From positions 1-18,310 of the forward strand of contig CAMYJJ010000029.1 in assembly GCA_947258735.1 (NCBI GenBank): 18,310 bases of DNA, written 5' to 3'. Both the position numbers and the translations under genes were made by a program. This DNA is from Thermodesulfovibrionia bacterium (GTDB lineage Bacteria; Nitrospirota; Thermodesulfovibrionia; UBA6902). This document shows positions 6,505 through 12,866 of this stretch, one piece after another (the first letter of the stretch is position 1; the number at the start of each line of letters is the position of its first letter). The notes below the pieces were generated by a model. That model saw only the letters and a program-made list of their open reading frames with translations. It was not told the origin of the DNA and ran no database searches.

Positions 6505-7533
6505 TTACGTTTTACCGTTTGGATTGTTGACTAACAATTCTTCAAGTTCTTTCTGTACCGTCTCAACTTGTATGTTATGCATACACGACAAGTCAGCACA
6601 GTCTTTTTTTCTGCATGGACTGCAGGGGATATCTGACCTGATTACTTTCAGATGCCTGTTGGTCTGCCAGCCATACGGTCCGGTTTTTTTTGGGTTTGTC
6701 GGTCCAAAAAGAGCAATGGTCGGTTTGTCAAGAGCTGCTGCAATATGCATGGGCCCGGAATCATTGCTCACAACCGCGAGAGAACCGGAAATCAATGCAA
6801 TCAGCTCTTTAAGGTCGGTTTTTCCACAGAAATTAATAGCGTTGTCTAAAGCTGAATCCATTACCTGTTTGACGAGTCTCATATCATTATTGCTGCCAAT
6901 AATAATACACCGTACTCGCAGTTTTGATATGAGAGAAGCGAAATATGATGCGGGCCATCGTTTCGATTGCCACCTTGCTGACGGGGCTATTATAATATAC
7001 GCATCATCATTCCCAATGAGCTGTTTTATGTTTACCTTCTTGTTGTCCTGTACGGGAAGAGGGAATTCAGCATGCGTAACTTCAGCTCCGACTGCCCTTG
7101 CCGCTTCAAGACTCCTGTCAACCGCGTGAGAAACCCCGTATGTCGGTATTTTTTCATCATAGAAAAAACGACTTCCTTCGCGTGCATCATCAAACCCAAT
7201 GGTTTTTGATGCAGCAGCAAAGTGTGCCATGATCCCGCTCCTTAACAGCCCCTGCAGGTCTACAACAAGGTCATAATGCTCAGCCCGTAATGTTTTCCTT
7301 AACGACATAATGTCGGACAGGGACGTAATCATATTGGCTGCTTTTTTCCATGATTCCTTATCTATAACATGCACCCTGTTTATTAAAGGATTATCTTCAA
7401 TAAGTCCTTTAAGGTTCCTGTTGATGATCCAGTCAACCCGATAATCTGGGAAAGAGTCCTTAACAGATTTTAAAAACGGCAGAGCATGAATAACATCTCC
7501 CAGAGAACTGGGTTTAACAACAAGCAGTTTCAT
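6505..7533 (-). CDS. waaC: Lipopolysaccharide heptosyltransferase I-like (GT9)
   Basis: A 342-residue GT9 glycosyltransferase. The N-terminal KPSSLGDVIHALP (7-19) carries the conserved aspartate (D13) proposed as catalytic base in WaaC. SARWQSKRWP (185-194) and SNDSGPMHIAAAL (256-268), followed by ALFGPTNP (274-281), are the nucleotide-sugar binding signatures of the C-terminal Rossmann domain. Four cysteines near the end (C304, C307, C312, C317) form the CxxC-x4-C-x4-C cluster commonly seen in this family. The enzyme would add the first L-glycero-D-manno-heptose to the Kdo of the inner LPS core at the cytoplasmic face. The start ATG at 7533 matches the family N-terminus, though the ribosome site is poor. 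It is detached from the envelope operon at 12.9-18.3 kb. Heptosyltransferase I rather than II is judged from overall similarity and is less certain than GT9 membership. Confidence 0.85.
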   Translation of the reverse strand: MKLLVVKPSSLGDVIHALPFLKSVKDSFPDYRVDWIINRNLKGLIEDNPLINRVHVIDKESWKKAANMITSLSDIMSLRKTLRAEHYDLVVDLQGLLRSGIMAHFAAASKTIGFDDAREGSRFFYDEKIPTYGVSHAVDRSLEAARAVGAEVTHAEFPLPVQDNKKVNIKQLIGNDDAYIIIAPSARWQSKRWPASYFASLISKLRVRCIIIGSNNDMRLVKQVMDSALDNAINFCGKTDLKELIALISGSLAVVSNDSGPMHIAAALDKPTIALFGPTNPKKTGPYGWQTNRHLKVIRSDIPCSPCRKKDCADLSCMHNIQVETVQKELEELLVNNPNGKT

Positions 7534-7894
7534 CGAAACATTGTATCACACCCCTGTTGAGTCTGTCTGTCAATCAGAAACAATGCAGGATCTGCAGTCC
7601 CTTCATTTATAATAAATGCATATCAGCTTTAATATATGGTATTAATACTTATGTCAAAAAACGCAAATATGTCATTCCTGCAGTCCTTAAGCGGATATCC
7701 AAATCTTATGAAAAGACTCTGGATTCCGCTCAAAAAATTACGGGAATGACAAACAATGGAGCATAGGATAAACCCCGGAGTAAAGCTTCGAGGAATTCTA
7801 TTGATTAAAATAATCCAGAGATATGCAATGTTTGAGGTTTCATTTGTCATTTTAATTTTTTATTTCTCATTTTTAATTTATTAGGAAAATCGAA
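7534..7894. other. Divergent intergenic region between the heptosyltransferase and folK
   Basis: These 361 bases hold no supported gene. A short open frame crosses the 7670-7751 inverted-repeat element and is not credible. On the minus side, TTGACA (plus positions 7568-7573) sits 35-40 bases before the heptosyltransferase ATG, but with no good -10 at standard spacing. On the plus side the last 55 bases before folK are a very AT-rich TTTCATTT/ATTTCTCATTT tract ending in an AGGA ribosome site at 7883-7886. Confidence 0.5.
7670..7751. repeat. Short inverted-repeat element (MITE-like), copy 2
   Basis: TGTCATTCCTG (7670-7680) pairs with CGGGAATGACA (7741-7751) at 10 of 11 positions. Inside, GCGGATATCCA (7691-7701) pairs with TGGATTCCGC (7720-7729) with one bulged base. 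The same two-tier design is seen in the element at 5324-5436. It is 82 bases, non-coding, with no obvious target duplication. The TGTCATTCC...GGAATGACA ends are of a type I remember as a frequent intergenic repeat in several anaerobic Gram-negative genomes. Confidence 0.68.
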
Positions 7895-8347
7895 ATGTCC
7901 GTAGCATATATCGGCTTAGGATCCAATCTGGGAAACAGAAAAGAGAACTGTGAAAAAGCTGTCAGTTTAATGGATGGAAAAGGTCTGACACTGCTCCAGC
8001 AGTCCTCCATGATCGAAACTCCGCCCTGGGGGGTAAAAGATCAGCCGGCATTTATAAATATGGCAGTTTCAGTTGAAACAACCATGCTGCCGGAACCATT
8101 ACTGGTCCTGCTCAAAGAGATAGAAAATAAGATGGGACGTGCCAAAACATGCAGGTGGGGACCCAGGATGATAGACCTCGATATACTGTTCTATGATGAC
8201 CTGATAATAAATACATCAAATCTGTCTATCCCCCACCCTCTCATTCAGGAAAGGGATTTTGTATTGCGCCCCCTCTCAGAAATTGCTCCTGACCTGGTCC
8301 ATCCGGTACTGAAAAAAACAGTTAAAGAACTACTAGATTCGTTATAA
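7895..8347 (+). CDS. folK: 2-amino-4-hydroxy-6-hydroxymethyldihydropteridine pyrophosphokinase
   Basis: A 150-residue HPPK, the usual size for the single-domain enzyme. It transfers pyrophosphate from ATP to hydroxymethyldihydropterin in folate synthesis in the cytoplasm. Family signatures are all present: GLGSNLGN (7-14), ETPPWG (41-46), F53-IN for pterin binding, the magnesium-binding aspartates D94 and D96 in IDLDIL, and HPLIQERDFVLRPL (114-127). The conserved arginines R82, R87 and R91 are in the flexible catalytic loop. The ATG at 7895 has AGGA eight bases upstream. It stands alone with no folP or folB nearby and converges on hisH. Confidence 0.95.
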   Translation: MSVAYIGLGSNLGNRKENCEKAVSLMDGKGLTLLQQSSMIETPPWGVKDQPAFINMAVSVETTMLPEPLLVLLKEIENKMGRAKTCRWGPRMIDLDILFYDDLIINTSNLSIPHPLIQERDFVLRPLSEIAPDLVHPVLKKTVKELLDSL

Positions 8348-8437
8348 GTTAATCGTTATTCGTCATTCGTTAATCTTATTTGTTATTTGAATTTTATTTA
8401 CAATTTGGAATTTACAGTTTGGAATTTAAACATAGTG
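8348..8437. repeat. AT-rich spacer with short tandem repeats between folK and hisH
   Basis: The gap between the two converging genes is simple-sequence DNA. A 14-base unit TTTGGAATTTACAG (8404-8417) is repeated immediately as TTTGGAATTTAAAC (8418-8431). Upstream, TTAATC, ATTCGT and TTATTTG motifs recur (8349-8390). There is no hairpin with a T-run on either strand, so no classical terminator is seen for either gene. Such ATTTG/TTCGT tracts look like slipped-strand or decayed repeat sequence. Confidence 0.55.
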
Positions 8438-9058
8438 CTATTTCCCATTAACAATGTTTCCAAAATTTCTGAGCACCTGTAAACCAAGGGACTGGCTTTT
8501 TTCCGGGTGAAACTGGACCGCAAATATATTGTCTTTCCAGATCGAAGAAGTAAATTCTATTCCATAGTCGGTAGTCGTTGAAATAATCGAGTTATCTTCC
8601 GGTGCTACATAATAGGAATGAACAAAGTAGAAATAGCTTTTATCCGGGATCCCTTTAAAAAGCGGGTTATTATTTTTAATATTCAGCTGGTTCCATCCCA
8701 TCTGCGGAATCTTCAGTTCCTTATTGTCAGGATTAAATCGAACAACGCGTCCTTTGACAATGTCCAGCCCTCTGCTGCTGCCAAACTCCTCGGATTCCGT
8801 AAACAGAACATGAAGACCAAGACATATGCCCAGATAAGGTTTACCGCCCCTTATCGTTTCTGTAACTGCTTCGTTCAGGTTAAGGTCACACAGTTCATTC
8901 ATACATCCCTTGAAGGCCCCCACACCGGGGAGCACAACCCCTTGGGCATTTCGCACATCGGCCGGTTTATCAGTGACCTTTACATCAATTCCTGTTTTCT
9001 GGAATCCCTTTTCAACGCTCCTGAGGTTGCCCATTCCATAATCAATAATTGCAATCAT
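8438..9058 (-). CDS. hisH: Imidazole glycerol phosphate synthase, glutamine amidotransferase subunit
   Basis: A 206-residue class I glutamine amidotransferase. The catalytic triad is visible: C79 in LGICLGLH, and H184 with E186 in VQFHPEKSQ. The N-terminal IAIIDYGMGNLRSVEKGF, PGVGAF (45-50) and PQMGWNQL (119-126) are characteristic of HisH. It supplies ammonia to HisF for synthesis of IGP and AICAR in histidine synthesis. The frame is open to an ATG nine codons further out (9085), but the family begins at MIAIIDYG, so 9058 is chosen; neither start has a clear ribosome site. No hisF, hisA or other his gene is adjacent, which is unusual. Orphan HisH copies can also serve HisF-like partners in sugar amidation, so a role outside histidine synthesis cannot be excluded. 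Confidence 0.93.
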   Translation of the reverse strand: MIAIIDYGMGNLRSVEKGFQKTGIDVKVTDKPADVRNAQGVVLPGVGAFKGCMNELCDLNLNEAVTETIRGGKPYLGICLGLHVLFTESEEFGSSRGLDIVKGRVVRFNPDNKELKIPQMGWNQLNIKNNNPLFKGIPDKSYFYFVHSYYVAPEDNSIISTTTDYGIEFTSSIWKDNIFAVQFHPEKSQSLGLQVLRNFGNIVNGK

Positions 9059-9120
9059 ATGATATATTATGAATTTTGCATGCATAAATTCAATGCGACA
9101 GCTGTAGACAACGCGCTTGC

Positions 9121-9150
9121 TTGAAATAATTGTAGCGTTTAAGGTATATT
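9121..9150 (+). promoter_or_regulatory. Probable promoter of the arginine decarboxylase gene
   Basis: TTGAAA (9121-9126, 5 of 6) is followed by an 18-base spacer and TATATT (9145-9150, 5 of 6). The expected start near 9157 leaves a leader of about 24 bases, with the ribosome site GGTGAT (9170-9175) five bases before the ATG at 9181. Confidence 0.55.
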
Positions 9151-9180
9151 TCTACCCTGATTTTTACATGGTGATCATAC

Positions 9181-9729
9181 ATGGATTTAATACCCAAACA
9201 GATTTTCTTTACAAAAGGCAAAGGCGTCCACAAGGACAAACTTGCTTCTTTTGAGCTTGCCTTGCGCAAGGCAGGTATTGAAAAGTGTAACCTTGTCTAT
9301 GTTTCAAGTATTTTCCCTCCCAATTGTGAAATAATTCCAAAAGTTAAAGGTGTTAAAAAAATAAATCCCGGCCAGATAACCTTTTGTGTCATGGCAAGGA
9401 GTGAAACGAATGAACCCAGCAGGCTGATCTCCGCTGCAGTAGGTCTTGCCGTGCCAAAGGACAGGAAGCACTATGGCTATATTTCAGAACATCATTCATT
9501 TGGTGAAACTGCAAGAAAAGCCGGAGATTATGCAGAAGACCTTGCTGCAACCATGCTGGCCACAACGCTGGGTATTTCTTTTGATCCTGACGAGGCATGG
9601 GATTCAAGAAAACAGGTGTACAAGGCAAGCCAGTACATCTTTAAATCCACAAATATCTGTCAATCTACTGAAGGAAACAAACATGGAAAGTGGACCACAG
9701 TAATTGCAGCTGCTGTCATGCTATTGTAA
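9181..9729 (+). CDS. pdaD: Pyruvoyl-dependent arginine decarboxylase
   Basis: A 182-residue PvlArgDC, made as a proenzyme that cuts itself. The self-cleavage site is the Ser-Ser pair S42-S43 in VYVSSIFPPNCE (40-51); cleavage would leave a beta chain ending at S42 and an alpha chain starting with a pyruvoyl group from S43. The glutamate expected in catalysis lies in ISEHHSFGETARKAGDYAEDLA (E109 the better candidate, from the spacing of archaeal enzymes). It decarboxylates arginine to agmatine in the cytoplasm. This enzyme type is known from archaea, Chlamydia and a limited set of bacteria, instead of the large PLP enzyme SpeA. The agmatinase gene starts 72 bases downstream on the same strand, so the pair encodes arginine-to-putrescine conversion. 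Confidence 0.93.
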   Translation: MDLIPKQIFFTKGKGVHKDKLASFELALRKAGIEKCNLVYVSSIFPPNCEIIPKVKGVKKINPGQITFCVMARSETNEPSRLISAAVGLAVPKDRKHYGYISEHHSFGETARKAGDYAEDLAATMLATTLGISFDPDEAWDSRKQVYKASQYIFKSTNICQSTEGNKHGKWTTVIAAAVMLL

Positions 9730-9801
9730 ATACAGGTTTCAGGTATCAGCGAACCTTCATAATACCGGCATGTTAGAAATCTGCCTCCGTAACCAATTAT
9801 T

Positions 9802-10659
9802 GTGAAAAAAAATAATACCCCAGATAATTTCTGCGGTCTTTCCCGCAGACACTCAAATTATAAAGATTCAGCCATCGTCATACTTCCTGTTCCTTTTGAT
9901 AAAACAAGCACCTGGATGAAAGGATCATCAAAAGGACCTCAGGCCATCATTAATGCGTCAATACATCTGGAACTCTATGATATTGAAACCGGTATTGAAG
10001 TCTTTACGCACGGCATTCACACAGCCGGTAAGATCAGCGGGCACAGACCGGCAGCTATGGTTAACAATGTTTATAAAAAAACCAGAAAAATTCTGGCGGA
10101 TAATAAGTTTACTGTAGTACTGGGCGGAGAACATACCGTTTCACTGGGATCAATCAGGGCCCATGCAGAGCAATATAACAATTTCAGCATATTGCACCTT
10201 GATGCCCATACTGATTTGCGCGATACGTATAATGGCACTAAATACAGTCATGCATGTGTGATGGCAAGGGCAGGGGAAATAACGGACAATATAGTATCTG
10301 TTGGCATACGGAGCATGGACTCATCAGAGATACCATATGTAAGCAATAAAAATGTTTTTTATGCATCAGATATCAGGCATGCAAAGTCTTGGATACGTAA
10401 TGCCACAGATACCCTCTCTGATAATGTGTATATCACCATTGACCTGGATGTCTTTGATCCTTCGATCATGCCATCAACAGGTACCCCTGAGCCGGGAGGC
10501 CTGTGGTGGTATGATGTTCTTGAGCTGATGGAACAGGTTTCAAAAAAGAGGAATATTGTTGGTTTTGATGTAGTGGAACTCTGCCCGTCAAAAAACGTTG
10601 CATCTGACTTCCTTGCTGCCAAACTTATTTATAAACTGCTGAGTTTAAAATTTGTGTAA
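9802..10659 (+). CDS. speB: Agmatinase (ureohydrolase family)
   Basis: A 285-residue ureohydrolase with a complete binuclear manganese site: H111 in GGEHT, D134, H136 and D138 in LDAHTD, and D214 and D216 in DLDVFDP. Further family marks are SHACVMARA (149-157), PGGLWWYD (231-238) and FDVVELCP (255-262). It hydrolyses agmatine to putrescine and urea. Assignment as agmatinase, rather than arginase or formimidoglutamase, is favoured by the GGLWWYD motif and by the arginine decarboxylase just upstream, whose product it would use. The start is GTG at 9802 with no clear ribosome site. No SpeE, DHS-like or carboxyspermidine gene follows, so any triamine step is encoded elsewhere. Confidence 0.92.
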   Translation: MKKNNTPDNFCGLSRRHSNYKDSAIVILPVPFDKTSTWMKGSSKGPQAIINASIHLELYDIETGIEVFTHGIHTAGKISGHRPAAMVNNVYKKTRKILADNKFTVVLGGEHTVSLGSIRAHAEQYNNFSILHLDAHTDLRDTYNGTKYSHACVMARAGEITDNIVSVGIRSMDSSEIPYVSNKNVFYASDIRHAKSWIRNATDTLSDNVYITIDLDVFDPSIMPSTGTPEPGGLWWYDVLELMEQVSKKRNIVGFDVVELCPSKNVASDFLAAKLIYKLLSLKFV

Positions 10660-10679
10660 TATTGTAGATATCATTTGCG

Positions 10680-10706
10680 GCTTATCATAAGCTAAATTGT
10701 TTTTTT
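10680..10706 (+). terminator. Weak terminator-like hairpin after speB
   Basis: GCTTA (10680-10684) and TAAGC (10688-10692) form a 5-pair stem with a 3-base loop, and a run of seven T follows at 10700-10706 after a 7-base gap. Stem and spacing are poor, so it is a tentative terminator for pdaD-speB. Confidence 0.22.
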
Positions 10707-10745
10707 GAGTATTAATAATCTTTTCGTATCAATGCAAAATTACAT

Positions 10746-11852
10746 ATGAAAATACTTGAACTTTGCTTATCCAGTGGATTGGGTGGCCTGGAATTATACT
10801 TTGCTAGAACAATTAAACAGTTATCTAATCTAGAGATTGAATACCTTGCGGTAATAAGGCCTAAAACCAGGCTCGATACATATCTCTCATCATCACAATA
10901 TGTAATAAGTCATTTGAACTCACGCTCACGTTACGTTCCTCTTTTGTCAGCCAAAATAGTGGCACAGCTGATTGATACATATGAAATTGATATTATTCAT
11001 ATGCATTGGGCAAAAGATCTTGCACTAGCAGTTTTAGCAAAAAAATTTAGTCAATGCAAACCAAAACTTGTTTATACCCGTCACATGGAAATATCCGGCA
11101 ATAAAAACGACTTATACCATAGGCTGATGTATTCCAATGTAGATATGTTGATTTGTATTACCAGAAGGCTTCGTGACCAGGCCGTCTTAAGGCTACCTGT
11201 TGATACTAACAGGGTGAAAGTACTTTATTATGGAACGCCCACTATTACTCAAAGTAATGATATATGCAATTTAATACGTGAGAAATGTTCAATTGATAAA
11301 CAAGCTTTTTTAATTGGAATGGTAGGCAGACTGGAACCACCTAAAGGACAACACATCTTAATAAAGGCTATTGCTGAGCTACATACGAGCAAAGCGAAAC
11401 GTGTTGATGTTTTATTTATTGGACAGGGCAAAACTTCTGATTATCAGAATTCACTGATTGACCTTTCTCAAAAACTGAATGTACATAATCAAATTCATTT
11501 TTATGGCTTTCACCCTGACCCTCCATCATTAATGGTATGCTTTGACCTGGTCGTGCTTACGACATTTAAAGAAACTTTTGGTCTTGTTCTTATAGAGGCA
11601 ATGAGTGCCGGAACTGCAGTAATTGGAACTGAAGCCGGAGGAGTTCTTGAAATTATTGATGACGGTAACACAGGTTTTTTAGTGGAGCCCGGCAATGTAA
11701 AGGAGCTTGCCAATGTTATAGAAAAATTAGTTGAAGATCCGATAGTTCGAAAAACTGTCGCAACTAACGGACAAAAGTTCGCCAGAAGTAAATTCAATAT
11801 TGATAATCATTATGGGTCTTTAATAAATCTATTTAAATCTTTATTAACATAA
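10746..11852 (+). CDS. GT4-family glycosyltransferase
   Basis: A 368-residue retaining GT-B glycosyltransferase. The N-terminal domain begins with SSGLGGLELYFA (9-20), the usual glycine-rich acceptor-side loop. The C-terminal domain has GMVGRLEPPKGQ (191-202; R195 and K200 would contact the donor phosphate) and the EX7E pair E276/E284 in KETFGLVLIEAMSAG, followed by TEAGGVLEII. It would transfer a sugar from a nucleotide donor in cell-surface glycan synthesis, on the cytoplasmic side; donor and acceptor cannot be told. The beta-propeller-like gene starts 28 bases downstream, so they are probably one unit. Lines I counted by hand here are about 33-35% GC, below dapL and pdaD, which hints at a different history but is within the spread of the LPS genes to the right. 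Confidence 0.9.
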   Translation: MKILELCLSSGLGGLELYFARTIKQLSNLEIEYLAVIRPKTRLDTYLSSSQYVISHLNSRSRYVPLLSAKIVAQLIDTYEIDIIHMHWAKDLALAVLAKKFSQCKPKLVYTRHMEISGNKNDLYHRLMYSNVDMLICITRRLRDQAVLRLPVDTNRVKVLYYGTPTITQSNDICNLIREKCSIDKQAFLIGMVGRLEPPKGQHILIKAIAELHTSKAKRVDVLFIGQGKTSDYQNSLIDLSQKLNVHNQIHFYGFHPDPPSLMVCFDLVVLTTFKETFGLVLIEAMSAGTAVIGTEAGGVLEIIDDGNTGFLVEPGNVKELANVIEKLVEDPIVRKTVATNGQKFARSKFNIDNHYGSLINLFKSLLT

Positions 11853-11880
11853 AACTGAATCCATTTATTGAGTAATATGT

Positions 11881-12747
11881 ATGCTCTATATTACAACCAG
11901 CAATGGTCTTTTAAAATATGATATTTCACAAAGAACTGTTTTAAATATTTTTTCACCTCAAAAATCATTAGAATTATTTGGCATCACATACGATCGGGAG
12001 AAGAGTACACTTGTTATTGCCTCCCGAGATAAACCCGCCTGGTATAATCCAAGAAGGAAAAGCAGTTCAGTAACGCTTTATTCAATCAGTCTTGAAAATT
12101 ATCAGGTGTATAAGATGTCCACGGTAAAGAGGGCATATGATGTTCATCAAATCGCATCAAATGAATCCAGCATTTTCATTACTGACACCACAAAAAACCG
12201 GGTCCATGTATTTGATATGGAGTCGCACAAAGTGAAAAGAATTATTAACATCGGTCATATAAGAGAGGATATTAATCATATTAATGCCGTATGTGTAAGT
12301 AATAATAATTTATTGATCGGATTAAATAATAGAGGCATTACGGATGCAGCAATTCTAACAATTTCATTAGACGATGTTTATGATTATTCGGGTCATACAA
12401 TGCAGGCGGAAGACTTTGGTACCATTAAGGTCCTGTCTGGAAGGGTTCATACACATGATATTACTCCATATAACAATACTTTTCTTGTATCTGCATCACA
12501 TGATGGTTGTATATTTCAGATAGATACAGACGAAAATTTATGCAGTGAGAATGAGTGGGTCAGGGGAACAACAGTTACAGAGGATGGCATATGGATTGGT
12601 ATCAGCCAAAAGGCCGAACGTGCAAAGCGACATAGCGCCAAACTGGACGGGGCCATATTGTTTTTTGATCATCGTGAAAAGAGAATTACACAAAGGATTC
12701 CATTAGTTTGTTCAGGTCAGGTTAATGATATCTTGTATGTTAAGTGA
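11881..12747 (+). CDS. Beta-propeller-like protein of unknown function
   Basis: A 288-residue protein with no signal peptide. I do not recognise a named family, but the pattern of recurrent short strand blades is clear: LYITTSNGLLKYDI (2-15), IFITDTTKNRVHVFDM (100s), LLIGLNNRG, LVSASHDGCIFQIDTD and WIGISQKAERA each fit one blade, in the style of NHL/WD-type or DUF4915-type propellers. The HTHDITPYN segment just before the fourth blade is a possible conserved functional motif. It follows the GT4 gene by 28 bases. Propeller proteins of this sort are sometimes partnered with glycosyltransferases, but substrate binding or catalysis cannot be read from the sequence. One counted line is only 28% GC. 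A 119-base gap with no terminator separates it from the converging msbA gene. Confidence 0.72.
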   Translation: MLYITTSNGLLKYDISQRTVLNIFSPQKSLELFGITYDREKSTLVIASRDKPAWYNPRRKSSSVTLYSISLENYQVYKMSTVKRAYDVHQIASNESSIFITDTTKNRVHVFDMESHKVKRIINIGHIREDINHINAVCVSNNNLLIGLNNRGITDAAILTISLDDVYDYSGHTMQAEDFGTIKVLSGRVHTHDITPYNNTFLVSASHDGCIFQIDTDENLCSENEWVRGTTVTEDGIWIGISQKAERAKRHSAKLDGAILFFDHREKRITQRIPLVCSGQVNDILYVK

Positions 12748-12866
12748 TTATTGCTTGCAGGAGTCGCCAGGATTTCAAGAACATGTTAATCTTATGCCAA
12801 AGAATTTCTATAAACTGGCAAGAACATACTGATCTCATGATATTATCCATTTTTTTGATACAATTG

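Noticed and set aside
6524..7129. 201-codon open frame on the plus strand
   Set aside because: It lies entirely antisense to the well-supported GT9 heptosyltransferase and its translation shows no family features.
7557..7766. 69-codon open frame upstream of folK
   Set aside because: It crosses the 7670-7751 inverted-repeat element and has no ribosome site; composition looks non-coding.
8618..9124. 168-codon open frame on the plus strand
   Set aside because: It is antisense to hisH, whose catalytic triad and signatures are intact; the frame is a shadow.
10746..12747. Genomic island with a defence function
   Set aside because: Only two genes, a GT4 enzyme and a propeller-like protein; no integrase, tRNA, direct repeats or nuclease/toxin domains are visible.
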